Shown: positions 7,777-16,238 of the stretch, in pieces
Layout of the letters: every line of letters begins with the position of its first letter
Numbering within the stretch: position 1 is the first letter of the stretch
Source: Thermaerobacter marianensis
GTDB taxonomy: Bacteria > Bacillota > Sulfobacillia > DVGY01
Length of the DNA: 64,000 nucleotides
Direction of reading: 5' to 3'
Assembly: GCA_020724425.1 (NCBI GenBank)
Contig: DYGY01000004.1
Span: forward strand, 16,517 to 80,516
The notes under the pieces: model-generated
Told to the model about the DNA's origin: nothing
Databases searched by the model: none
The model's input: the letters and a program-made list of their open reading frames with translations, nothing else
Position numbers and translations under genes: made by a program

Positions 7777-8505
7777 TTGCTATATCAACAGAAGACTTCT
7801 GAAGATATTAAGAACAAATCTAAAGATTCCCCAGTCATTCTACCTGTTGGTGCTGTTGAGGCTCATGGACCTCATTTACCTTTAGGGACTGATAGTATGC
7901 TGGCTGAAAAACTGGCAATTATGCTGGCAAGAAGGGTAGGAGGGGTAGTCTTACCCGTATTACCGTATGGTCAGGTTTGGAGTCTTAAGGATTTCCCTGG
8001 AAGTATTAGTATCAGTGATAACTCGTTGATTAACATGGTCTATGATATCGGGTTGGGTGTATTTGAACAGGGGTTCAAATACTATGTCATTGTTAATGGC
8101 CATTTGGGGAACAGTCTGGCACTTAATCAAACTGCCAGACTGCTATATAGGGACTGTCCTGACCTAAAGGTCTATGTTTTTACCTATCCTGGACTTGAAG
8201 AAATTGCATCTAGAGTGTGTGAGAGTCCTCGTTTGAGTAGTTCATTTTTTCATGCTGAGGAAATAGAGACATCTTTGATGTTGTATTTATGTGCACAGGA
8301 AGTTGATATGTCTAGAGCGATTAGGGATATACCGGTAATACCTGAGCAGATAGCATATACTCCGATTCCTTGGAGTAAGTTCTCAAAGACTGCTGTTTTA
8401 GGTGACGCCACTCTAGCGAGCAGGGAAAAGGGAGAACAGATCGCTTTATACTGTCTTGACAGGATGGTCGAGATATTAGAGGGTGACAAAGATGAAGAAG
8501 ATTGA
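7777..8505 (+). CDS. Creatininase-family amidohydrolase
   Basis: The 242-residue protein shows the creatininase fold signature. It has the metal-binding EAHGPHLPLGTD (Glu28, His30, Asp39), VNGHLGNSLA and FFHAEEIETS. The family includes creatinine amidohydrolase, MftE peptidase, formamide hydrolases and hydrolases of cyclic diketones, so members break amide or C-C bonds in small cyclic compounds. Here it lies between the probable lactonase and KDGP aldolase, suggesting hydrolysis of an amide or lactam in the amino-sugar acid route (inference). Translation starts at TTG 7777 behind AAGGGGAGAGAG. It overlaps the start of the aldolase gene by 14 bases. Confidence 0.8.
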   Translation: MLYQQKTSEDIKNKSKDSPVILPVGAVEAHGPHLPLGTDSMLAEKLAIMLARRVGGVVLPVLPYGQVWSLKDFPGSISISDNSLINMVYDIGLGVFEQGFKYYVIVNGHLGNSLALNQTARLLYRDCPDLKVYVFTYPGLEEIASRVCESPRLSSSFFHAEEIETSLMLYLCAQEVDMSRAIRDIPVIPEQIAYTPIPWSKFSKTAVLGDATLASREKGEQIALYCLDRMVEILEGDKDEED

Positions 8506-9187
8506 TGGTTTTCTTGTCTTTAACTTCCTAGTTAAGGATAAGGAAAATCTTGAGGAGATATTGGCTGTAACAGATTGTGTCATCCCCGGGATTGTAGCGG
8601 CTGATTTTAGTGATATCAATCTGGCTGTACAAACAATTGATGAGCTAAAGAGCCTTAGTGAAATAGTTAGTGTGGGTCTAGGTGATGATGGTAATCCGGC
8701 TCTTTGGGAGAAGGTTCTATTGATAGCTGAACAGGCTAATCCCGGTCATCTAAACCAGCCCTTTGAGAAAAGCAGTTATGTAAAGGGGTATCTTGAGGGT
8801 AAGGGGATGCCACAGCTAGTTAATGCTTTAGTTAATCCCACAGGGAGACCAGGTCTTTTAAGGCTACCCTCGGGTATGGAGATGGAAGTTGAGAGTTTTT
8901 TAGACCTTATCAAGATTATTGGCATTGAGTCAGTAAAACTGATGCCTGCTACAGGTCATCTAGATGAGTTAAGATATCTTGCTTACGCAGCAGCGGAAAG
9001 AGGTATTAGGGGGATAGAGCCGGCTGGAGGTATTAATGAAAGTAACGTTAGGGAGATTGTGGCTATTGGCAAGGGAAGTGGTATCGAGTTTTTTATGCCC
9101 CATATATTTGGTTCTGTATTAGATAGGGATACAGGAAGAACTAATCCAGTTAAGGTAGGCAATATTCTTGAAGCAGTGGGGGGTTAG
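8492..9187 (+). CDS. dgaF: KDGP aldolase family protein (DgaF-like)
   Basis: The protein (about 231 residues from ATG 8492) matches the DgaF-type 2-dehydro-3-deoxy-6-phosphogluconate aldolase family (formerly DUF1341). Typical features are GIVAADFSDINLAVQTIDEL, LVNPTGRPGLLRLPSG, SVKLMPATG with a candidate Schiff-base Lys, RGIEPAGGINESN and FFMPHIFGSVLDRDTGRTNP. In Salmonella, DgaF splits KDGP to pyruvate and glyceraldehyde-3-phosphate in D-glucosaminate catabolism. The partner ammonia-lyase DgaE is not in this window. GTG 8483 is in frame, but GAGGG at 8479-8483 serves ATG 8492 with good spacing. Presence of this enzyme argues that a ketodeoxy acid is an intermediate of the operon's pathway. 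Confidence 0.82.
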   Translation: MKKIDGFLVFNFLVKDKENLEEILAVTDCVIPGIVAADFSDINLAVQTIDELKSLSEIVSVGLGDDGNPALWEKVLLIAEQANPGHLNQPFEKSSYVKGYLEGKGMPQLVNALVNPTGRPGLLRLPSGMEMEVESFLDLIKIIGIESVKLMPATGHLDELRYLAYAAAERGIRGIEPAGGINESNVREIVAIGKGSGIEFFMPHIFGSVLDRDTGRTNPVKVGNILEAVGG

Positions 9188-9190
9188 GTT

Positions 9191-9925
9191 ATGATTACAG
9201 AATATCTTGAAGGCATTAAAGAACTGTTGGATAGACTACAGAAGACAGAGATGAATCAATTAGAGTCGGCAGCAGGGATGGTTGCTTCGAGTCTGGCTGA
9301 TGGAGGTATTGTCCATGTTTTTGGTTCAGGTCATTCTCATATTTTAGCTGAGGAGGTTTTCTTTAGGTCAGGAGGAATGGTACCTGTCAGACCTATTCTA
9401 AAGGAAGAACTTATGCTGCATAAGGGAGCTATTAGTTCATCCATGTTAGAAAGACAGAATGACTATGCAAAAGAGTTCATGAAGACTGAGGATATCCGGT
9501 CAGAAGATGTGGTTTTTGTTATTTCGACTTCAGGGCGCAATCCGGTACCTGTAGATGTGGCTATTCTAGCTAAGGATAAGGGTGCTTATGTAATCGGGAT
9601 TACCTCTTTAGAGTATAGCAATAGTCAGCCATCAAGACATAAGAGTGGTAGACATTTGCATGAGGTAGTAGACTTGGTTTTGGACAATAAGGCACCTGAA
9701 GGTGATGCAATCCTGAGTCATAAGGATATTCCCGTGAGGTTTGGACCTAGTTCAACGATTATGGGAGCTGCCATTTTAAACAGTATCCTTGCTCAAGCAG
9801 GATGTCTTTTAAAGGAGCAGGGACTTGAACCACCTATCTTTATCAGTGGTAATGTTGAGGGTGCTGATGAGCATAATCAAAAGCTAATAGAAAAATACCA
9901 AGGGAGAATAGAGTATTTATCCTGA
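9191..9925 (+). CDS. SIS-domain sugar-phosphate protein (UPF0309 type)
   Basis: This 244-residue single SIS-domain protein carries VHVFGSGHSHILAEEVFFRS (SIS core), VVFVISTSGRNPVPVDVAI (phosphosugar-binding Ser/Thr loop), YVIGITSLEYS and RFGPSSTIMGAAILNSIL. UPF0309 proteins are often linked to nag genes. SIS domains bind phosphosugars and act as isomerases, etherases (MurQ) or regulators. Possible roles are aldose-ketose isomerisation or removal of a side group from an amino-sugar phosphate; none can be chosen from sequence. It begins three bases after the KDGP aldolase stop and is followed by HPr after 15 bases. Confidence 0.78.
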   Translation: MITEYLEGIKELLDRLQKTEMNQLESAAGMVASSLADGGIVHVFGSGHSHILAEEVFFRSGGMVPVRPILKEELMLHKGAISSSMLERQNDYAKEFMKTEDIRSEDVVFVISTSGRNPVPVDVAILAKDKGAYVIGITSLEYSNSQPSRHKSGRHLHEVVDLVLDNKAPEGDAILSHKDIPVRFGPSSTIMGAAILNSILAQAGCLLKEQGLEPPIFISGNVEGADEHNQKLIEKYQGRIEYLS

Positions 9926-9940
9926 GTTGGGGGAGAGGTT

Positions 9941-10198
9941 ATGGTTAAGGTGCAGGTAGAGATACAACTGAAATCAGGTTTGCATGCAAGACCGACTACT
10001 AGGCTTGTCCAGGAAGCCATGAAATATACCAGTGAGATTACCCTTGTTAAGGGTGAACGTTCTGTTAATGCTAAGAGCATGATGAGTGTGCTCAGTCTTG
10101 GAGCTACTAAGGGAGACATCATTGAACTAGAAGTATCAGGAGAAGATGAGGACCAGGCTAAAAATGCGATATTGGATATTCTCAAGAGTGAAGAGTAG
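9941..10198 (+). CDS. ptsH: HPr phosphocarrier protein
   Basis: The 85-residue HPr has the active-site GLHARPTT with His15, phosphorylated by enzyme I, and Ser46 in NAKSMMSVLSLG, the regulatory site used by HPr kinase in Firmicutes. Length is normal. The gene sits between the SIS protein and enzyme I in the operon, not in a separate general PTS locus. This placement suggests that the phosphorelay may be dedicated to, or at least induced with, the ascorbate-type permease encoded upstream. Ribosome binding site GGGGGAGAGG is strong. Confidence 0.94.
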   Translation: MVKVQVEIQLKSGLHARPTTRLVQEAMKYTSEITLVKGERSVNAKSMMSVLSLGATKGDIIELEVSGEDEDQAKNAILDILKSEE

Positions 10199-10206
10199 GT
10201 GGTTTA

Positions 10207-11883
10207 ATGATCTTAGAAGGAACAGGAGTATCATCAGGTATTTCTATGGGGAAAGCATTGGTGCTAGAGGATGAGAATATAGCTATCTCCAAAAGGGGTA
10301 GGGAACCTGTAGAAGAGATAGCCAGGTTTAAAGATGCTCTAGGGTTAGCCAAGGAGCAGTTAAACACCTTGAAAGAGAAAGTAGCGGAGGAACAAAGAGG
10401 TATCCTTGAAGCCCAGGTAATGATGCTAGAGGATCCTCTATTGCTTAACCAGGTAGAGTCAGGCATTAGGGAGCAGTCTGTTTCTGCTGAATTTGCGGTA
10501 GAACAGGTAATGGACTCCTTTATTACGCTGTTTGAAGGTATGACTGATGAATACATGAAAGAGCGTTCTCTAGATGTAATAGATTTAAAGAAGAGGTTGA
10601 TAAAAAACCTTATCGGATTGGTTTCTTCATTAAACATACTTCCTGATGATGTCATTATTGTTGCAGATGATCTAACTCCTTCGCATACAGCGGAAATGGA
10701 TCGAGAAAAGGTGTTGGGGTTTGTACTTTTTAGAGGGGGTAAGACATCGCATACAGCCATAATGGCAAGATCTCTGCAAATTCCCGCAGTTGTTGGAGTT
10801 AGTGGTGAGATAATGACTGGTGATTTCCTAGCTATAGATGGTGCTTCAGGAGTTATTTACGTTAACCCTGATGAAGAAACCATTGAAATTATGAAAGAGA
10901 GAAGGAAAGCTATACAAGAAAGAAAGCTTCATTTGGAGAAGCTTAAGGGAGTCTCAACAGAGACCTTGGATGGAAAAAGAGTTGAGCTTGTTGCCAATAT
11001 AGGTAGTATAGAGGATCTAGAATATGTGGTTAAGAATGATGCTGAAGGTATCGGCCTTTTCAGGACAGAGTTCTTATTTATGAATAGAGATACCGCTCCT
11101 GATGAGGAAGAACAGTATAAGGTATATAAAGAGATACTAAAGACAATGGCTGGTAAGCCAGTAGTTGTTAGGACGTTGGATATTGGTGGGGATAAGGATA
11201 TAAGCTATCTTGACTTGCCCAAAGAAATGAATCCGTTTTTGGGATACAGGGGTATTCGCCTCTGTTTAGGGGAAACAGACCTGTTTAAAACCCAGTTGAG
11301 AGCTCTTCTAAGATCTAGTATCTATGGTAACCTGAAGATTATGTACCCAATGATAGCTTCTTTAACTGAATTACAAAAGGCAAATGGAATCCTTAAAGAG
11401 GTAAGAGAGGAGTTAAGCCTTCAGGGCCTTCCTTTTGGTGAGGTTGAAGTGGGGATTATGATTGAGACTCCTGCTGCCGCCTTGATTTCGGATGTATTAG
11501 CCCGAGAAGTTGACTTCTTCAGTATTGGTACTAATGATTTGACCCAATATACCCTAGCAGTGGATCGATTGAATGAAAGGATTACTTCTCTTTATGATTC
11601 CTTTCATCCCGCGGTTCTCTCACTAGTTGAAACTACCATCAAGAATGGTCATGCTAACGGTATTTGGGTAGGGATGTGTGGTGAGGCAGCTGGTGATAGA
11701 AGGATGATCCCTATTCTCCTGGCCATGGGTCTAGATGAGTTTAGTATGAATCCTTCAGACATTTTGCCGGCTAGAGAGTTGATTAGAAGCTTAAAGAGGG
11801 ATGAGTTAGAGAAGCTGTTAGTGAAGATAAGGGGTCTTAGTACGGGAGAGGAAGTGCGGAAGCTTATTGATGGGTTGCATTAG
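10207..11883 (+). CDS. ptsI: PTS enzyme I (phosphoenolpyruvate-protein phosphotransferase)
   Basis: Enzyme I autophosphorylates from PEP and donates phosphate to HPr. The 558-residue protein contains the N-terminal HPr-binding helical domain, the swivelling His domain with GGKTSHTAIMARS (His182), and the C-terminal PEP-binding barrel. The barrel shows GIGLFRTEFLFM, VVRTLDIGGDKD, NPFLGYRGIR, IGTNDLTQYTLAVDR and GMCGEAAGD with the catalytic Cys near the end. It is the last gene of the operon beginning at 2097 and follows ptsH after eight bases. No obvious intrinsic terminator follows; a separate promoter for the next gene starts at 11938. Confidence 0.96.
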   Translation: MILEGTGVSSGISMGKALVLEDENIAISKRGREPVEEIARFKDALGLAKEQLNTLKEKVAEEQRGILEAQVMMLEDPLLLNQVESGIREQSVSAEFAVEQVMDSFITLFEGMTDEYMKERSLDVIDLKKRLIKNLIGLVSSLNILPDDVIIVADDLTPSHTAEMDREKVLGFVLFRGGKTSHTAIMARSLQIPAVVGVSGEIMTGDFLAIDGASGVIYVNPDEETIEIMKERRKAIQERKLHLEKLKGVSTETLDGKRVELVANIGSIEDLEYVVKNDAEGIGLFRTEFLFMNRDTAPDEEEQYKVYKEILKTMAGKPVVVRTLDIGGDKDISYLDLPKEMNPFLGYRGIRLCLGETDLFKTQLRALLRSSIYGNLKIMYPMIASLTELQKANGILKEVREELSLQGLPFGEVEVGIMIETPAAALISDVLAREVDFFSIGTNDLTQYTLAVDRLNERITSLYDSFHPAVLSLVETTIKNGHANGIWVGMCGEAAGDRRMIPILLAMGLDEFSMNPSDILPARELIRSLKRDELEKLLVKIRGLSTGEEVRKLIDGLH

Positions 11884-11937
11884 ATAGCCCTTGCCGTTTT
11901 GGTAATGGTTACATTCTGCTCTGAGAGTGATGTTTGC

Positions 11938-11966
11938 TTGACGTATGTCTTTTCTTTGCTCATACT
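11938..11966 (+). promoter_or_regulatory. Sigma-A promoter for the AlkX-like gene
   Basis: TTGACG (11938-11943), a 17-bp spacer and CATACT (11961-11966) lie 30 bases before ATG 11996, which has AGGAGG in front of it. The same CATACT -10 is seen at other promoters in this window. Confidence 0.6.
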
Positions 11967-11995
11967 GATAACAAACTGTATTCTAGGAGGACCTT

Positions 11996-13168
11996 ATGAA
12001 GATATCTAAAGAGGTAGCCAGAAGATTCTTGCTTGTACATCATCATCTTTTGCCTGCAAGGGAGCTAGAAGGCAAGAATGATATTCTGGCATACATAGAG
12101 AAGGTTAGCTGTATTCAGTATGATCCTTTGGATGTGGTGGGGTATAACCCCTATCTAGTCTTACAATCTAGAGTGAAAGGGTTTAAACCATGGCAGCTAC
12201 AGGAGTTGCTCTATCAGGATAGATTGCTTCTGGATGGCTGGGATAAGAATATGGCAATCTATCTAGTAAGAGATTGGCCATACTTTGAGAGATACCGTAA
12301 GGAAGCTAAAGAACTGTATGGTAATATGCTTGGTGATGTTTCTCTGGCATTATTAGTTGTTCAGGAACAGTTAGAGAAGGGACCTCTATCATCACTTGAT
12401 CTAAAGCAGGATGAGAAGATTAACTGGTACTGGGCACCTACTAAGACTACTAGAGCTATTCTAGAGAGTATGTTCCTTTGGGGTGATCTGGTTATTCATC
12501 ACAAGGAAGGTACAAGAAAGATATATGACCTAGCAGAAAAGTGTATTCCCAAGGAAGTTCTATATGCTAAAGACCCTAATGATACTGATGAGGAGTATTA
12601 TGCCTGGCATGTGAGGCGAAGGATTGGTGGGGTCGGGTTACTCTGGAACAGAAGATCAGATGCTTTCTTAGGTATCAGTGGTATGAAGAGCAAAGAAAGA
12701 CAGGCTGCTTTTCAATTGCTAGAAGAGAGGGGCGAGATTCTATCTGTTTTTGTAGAGGGTATCAAGGAACCACTGTATTTAAGGAAAGAAGATGAAGCTT
12801 TATTGTATGAAGTCAGGGAAGAAGAGAAGAAGGTATCTTTTCTTGCTCCGTTAGATAACTTACTGTGGGACCGTAAGCTGATTAAAGAGTTATTTGGCTT
12901 TGAGTATATCTGGGAGGTATATAAGCCTAAAGAGGAGAGGAAATATGGGTACTATGTTTTGCCTGTTCTTTATGGAGATAGATTTGTAGCCAGATTTGAA
13001 CCTAGTTTTGATAAGAAGAACAGGGTGTTAAGGATTCTTAACTGGTGGTGGGAACCAGGAGTAGTGGTGACTAGAGAGATGAAAGAAACGATTAAAGAAG
13101 CTTTGGATGATTTCTTAGTGTATCTTGAGGGGGATTACATAGATTGGATTAGGCCCTTTAATCTTTAA
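11996..13168 (+). CDS. AlkX/YcaQ-like DNA glycosylase (HTH_42 winged-helix family)
   Basis: The 390-residue protein belongs to the winged-helix HTH_42 family (PF06224) of AlkZ and AlkX/YcaQ glycosylases. These excise alkylated purines or unhook interstrand crosslinks. The catalytic region reads SCIQYDPLD with Gln41-Tyr42-Asp43. A Q-x-D motif is characteristic of AlkX/YcaQ, whereas AlkZ has Q-x-Q. Other family features are LLYQDRLLLDGWDKNMAIY, RRRIGGVGLLWNRRSDAFLG, FLAPLDNLLWDRKLIKELF and YGDRFVARFEP. It stands alone with its own promoter and AGGAGG ribosome binding site. Biological substrate specificity cannot be told from sequence. Confidence 0.82.
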   Translation: MKISKEVARRFLLVHHHLLPARELEGKNDILAYIEKVSCIQYDPLDVVGYNPYLVLQSRVKGFKPWQLQELLYQDRLLLDGWDKNMAIYLVRDWPYFERYRKEAKELYGNMLGDVSLALLVVQEQLEKGPLSSLDLKQDEKINWYWAPTKTTRAILESMFLWGDLVIHHKEGTRKIYDLAEKCIPKEVLYAKDPNDTDEEYYAWHVRRRIGGVGLLWNRRSDAFLGISGMKSKERQAAFQLLEERGEILSVFVEGIKEPLYLRKEDEALLYEVREEEKKVSFLAPLDNLLWDRKLIKELFGFEYIWEVYKPKEERKYGYYVLPVLYGDRFVARFEPSFDKKNRVLRILNWWWEPGVVVTREMKETIKEALDDFLVYLEGDYIDWIRPFNL

Positions 13169-13188
13169 GATTACAGGGCCTAATCATG

Positions 13189-13665
13189 TCATCTTAGTTC
13201 ATAATCAATATGGACTGAGATAGTATCACCAAAATGAGTGAAGGTATAGAAGTTACCTTCATTCGTTATTTTGAGGTCAGGGCCGGATAGTGTTACTGGT
13301 ATTGGTGAATAGAACTTTACTTCTTGCATTCCTCTGGTGGTGCTTTCTAGAATAAAACCATTTTCTGTTTGGGTTATGTTTAGGGGTCCGTTGGACCTTA
13401 TTATATGGAGCTGATCGTTCATAGTAGAGATATCCACAAATGATATTGTTGTAGGTTCTGCTAAGCCGATATAGTAGCCTTGGTCTTTATGAGTATAGAA
13501 GAAACTAGATGTATCAATGTCTTTGTTGCTATAGGTTTCACCTAGTTCGATTTTGAGACCTAGTGTACCGGTATATTCTTTAGCTAATTCTGGTACGTTT
13601 TTGGTATCAGGGTGAATCTGGAGAGTGTCTTCTTCTATGATTATGTTTAGTTCTGTATGGAAGGT
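13189..13665 (-). pseudogene. Frameshifted C-terminal part of the FG-GAP surface protein
   Basis: On the minus strand the frame offset by -1 from the large gene at 13647-16226 is open from about 13665 to a TGA at 13189. It encodes about 158 residues beginning TFHTELNIIIEEDTLQIHP and ending TISVHIDYELR. It has no start codon or ribosome binding site at its front. The joint lies exactly where the upstream frame ends (PSIQN stop at 13647), so one base has been gained or lost between 13665 and 13647. An internal ATG at about 13422 gives an 82-codon open frame that should not be taken as a separate gene. The local bases CTTAAACCTTCC do not form a standard -1 slippery heptamer, so a real mutation or sequencing error is more likely than programmed frameshifting. 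Confidence 0.75.
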
Positions 13666-16226
13666 TTAAGCATGGCTCTTGCCATTTGTTCTTCGGTCAT
13701 AAAGTTGTATTCATGTCTATCCTTAAAATCATTCATAAAATTTATTGTTAATATTAAATTATCATAGTGCTTAGTACCTCTATACAGGCTGTGTTCGATG
13801 TGTTCAAAGTATGTTAAGGGAATATCAAAATGGGCCATGCTCTCCCAGGTCTGGCTATAGTTTAGTGCATGTGGAGCAGGAGAAAATAGAATCAGGTCTT
13901 CCTGAGGGTACAAGAAGGGAATTACCCAGAGGAATTCCTTGCCATCACGGGGAGCAGATCCAACATTAGGAGGATTAAAACCAAAGTTCCACCATATACC
14001 GGCATCGGTAAGGTTCTTAAAGGTTCTAGAGGGTTCTTCTCTGGAAATTCGCCAGGTATGATGGTTGGCGCCCATGTCATCTGTCCAAGGGATACCTAAA
14101 GAATTAAAGGCTTGTTTATGCAGTTTTATCTCACGAATCTCCATTTCATTGTTCTTAAATTCATGGATGTATATATGTGGTACCAGGGGAACGTATTTGT
14201 CCTTAGCATACTGTATGTTTTTAGACAGGCTTTCTTTATGGGGAAAGAACTCACTGTCGATTGCATAGGGAATACCATATTCCAGCTGACCAATTAAGAG
14301 GTCTTTTTTGCCATCGTTATTCCAGTCTACGATGATAGGTACTGCATTGTTACCAATATCAATGTGGTTTGTACCAAAGAAGTTGCGGTTTTCTCCATTG
14401 ATATAGCCAGAATCAGTTAGATTGTCTTTATCTCTAAGGTATAGTTTGATTCGTCCGTCTCCTGTTCCGATAAGCAAATCTAGTTGCCCGTTGTTGTTCC
14501 AATCAACAGCGAAGGGTGAGGCATGACGATTGACTTTTACATAGTCTGTTGATGTTTTTAGTGGCTCTCCATTCTTAAAGCAGAGCTGACCGTTATCTAG
14601 ATAACCAGGAAAAAGGATGACTTGTCCTGAGCTTTCGCCGACAAGGAGATCATCTATGCCATCATTGTTCCAGTCTACTATAAAGGGAGTAGCACTGCCA
14701 CTTACCTGTAAGGGTTGACCATCTACTCTAAGAAAGCCATGATTGGTTAAACGTGCTTGTTCTCTGGTACCGGTATTTAAGAATACAGTGATTCTGCCTT
14801 TTTCATCGCCAACTAGGATATCATTTAAGCTATTGCCGTTAAAGTCATAGATCAAGGGTGCTGCTGCTTTGGATACTTCCAAAGGAGTACCATTGCTTAG
14901 CAGTACTTGTTCTTTCTTTTCAAAAAGAGGTTTCTCATCTGTTCCGAGGTTTTCTAGAAAGTATATTCTACCGTTATGTTGACCAATTAGGAGGTCTTTC
15001 TTGCCGTTATTATTCCAGTCTGTCACCTGGGGGTAGGCACGGACAGGCTGATCTAGATCAGCCAAAAGTGATGAATACTGGGGATATGAGCCAAAAGTTA
15101 GGTAGTCTTTACTGGAAGTAAGTCTTTGTCCAGAGGAATAGAAGGAATCCTCTGTTTCTCCAGCAAAGATGGGCTCTGAATCAGTACCCTCGTTAATATG
15201 GATACTTATGCTACTAACCCATTGGCCCCAGGGATATGAGCTTCTGATTAGCGAATAGCTGGGGATTTGGTTATGTTCTTCAAGGATATCAATCCATTTA
15301 ATCATGCTATCTATCGGGAAAGATGAAAGAGATTCATAGTGGTTTTGCCAGGATAGTCCTGGTCTTCCATAGGGACCATGACTTTTGCTTAAGCTAAAAC
15401 CATATTTCTCTTTAGAGACAAATTTCACTAGTTCGGTACGGAATAGGTAGTTGGCACTGGCATAACCAAAGTGAAAGTATTTCTGGTTGTCTTCAGAGAT
15501 CATGTCAAATCTGGTTATGAACTGTTCATTAGGGAGAAAGTTATTGGCCCAGATGACAGTGCCTTTGCCGTATTGATTGGCTAGAAGGTATGCTAAACCA
15601 TCCTGTTCCACCAGAGTTGTTGCTGTGTTGACTTTCGCAGCATACTCATAGTTGATATGGTAGTCAGGGTTAAGTCCTCTATATTGTTGGTAGTCACTGG
15701 CAAATAGGCGCCAGGTATCCTGTAGTCCTGTTAGATTTGGGCGTACAGCTGGATACGTAAAGTCCATGGCTACTGTTTCTGCTATATGCACCCCACTGAT
15801 TCCGAGAAATTCCTTGGGCAGGTGTTCAAGGTATTCGTGTGAGAGAAAAAGGATGCCACCCTGGTTTACATACTCGATGAGAGCAGACTCTGTTATTTGG
15901 AACTGGGAATTAGCTGACAAACCTGTATCTAGGTAGACCAGGTCATATTGCTTAAGGGATATTTCTGCATCAATGGTTTCTATGTAGATATTGAGATTAG
16001 GTACTAGGGATTGTTCTAGGTGTTGATAGATACTCTGGGAGTTCATCTCTGGATTATCTGTGAGAAGCAGTACATTAATGCTGTAACTTATTGGGCCTGT
16101 ATTGGGTTCCATGTCTGTTAATGGTATCTCAGGTTCTTCAACGGTCTGATTGGTATTGGTAATCTGAAAACCGACTATGAATATGCTTATGGATAAGATG
16201 AAAATTAGTATAAGGTATCTTTTCAT
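13647..16226 (-). CDS. Exported FG-GAP/VCBS-repeat protein with N-terminal GATase-like domain, 3' frameshifted
   Basis: The 859-residue product begins with an uncleaved-anchor or signal-type hydrophobic segment (MKRYLILIFILSISIFIVGF). A region of about 40-280 resembles a glutamine-amidotransferase-like (ThuA-type) sensing domain (LVYLDTGLS, VNQGGILFLSHEYL, YGKGTVIWANN). A beta-propeller of FG-GAP/VCBS repeats then shows at least five calcium-binding loops: DWNNNGKKDLLIG, DFNGNSLNDILVG, DWNNDGIDDLLVG, DWNNNGQLDLLIG and DWNNDGKKDLLIG. The C-terminal region is unassigned. Such propellers mediate extracellular binding to polysaccharide or protein. The stop at 13647 is premature; restoring the frame gives about 1,010 residues. 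The acyltransferase and SLH-serine hydrolase genes upstream on the same strand suggest a cell-envelope polysaccharide role. The function is otherwise unknown. Confidence 0.75.
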   Translation of the reverse strand: MKRYLILIFILSISIFIVGFQITNTNQTVEEPEIPLTDMEPNTGPISYSINVLLLTDNPEMNSQSIYQHLEQSLVPNLNIYIETIDAEISLKQYDLVYLDTGLSANSQFQITESALIEYVNQGGILFLSHEYLEHLPKEFLGISGVHIAETVAMDFTYPAVRPNLTGLQDTWRLFASDYQQYRGLNPDYHINYEYAAKVNTATTLVEQDGLAYLLANQYGKGTVIWANNFLPNEQFITRFDMISEDNQKYFHFGYASANYLFRTELVKFVSKEKYGFSLSKSHGPYGRPGLSWQNHYESLSSFPIDSMIKWIDILEEHNQIPSYSLIRSSYPWGQWVSSISIHINEGTDSEPIFAGETEDSFYSSGQRLTSSKDYLTFGSYPQYSSLLADLDQPVRAYPQVTDWNNNGKKDLLIGQHNGRIYFLENLGTDEKPLFEKKEQVLLSNGTPLEVSKAAAPLIYDFNGNSLNDILVGDEKGRITVFLNTGTREQARLTNHGFLRVDGQPLQVSGSATPFIVDWNNDGIDDLLVGESSGQVILFPGYLDNGQLCFKNGEPLKTSTDYVKVNRHASPFAVDWNNNGQLDLLIGTGDGRIKLYLRDKDNLTDSGYINGENRNFFGTNHIDIGNNAVPIIVDWNNDGKKDLLIGQLEYGIPYAIDSEFFPHKESLSKNIQYAKDKYVPLVPHIYIHEFKNNEMEIREIKLHKQAFNSLGIPWTDDMGANHHTWRISREEPSRTFKNLTDAGIWWNFGFNPPNVGSAPRDGKEFLWVIPFLYPQEDLILFSPAPHALNYSQTWESMAHFDIPLTYFEHIEHSLYRGTKHYDNLILTINFMNDFKDRHEYNFMTEEQMARAMLKPSIQN

Positions 16227-16238
16227 TAGACTCTCCTC

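Noticed and set aside
13189..13437. Minus-strand open frame of 82 codons
   Set aside because: It is the tail of the frameshifted FG-GAP protein, lacks a ribosome binding site, and its frame extends upstream to about 13665 without a stop.
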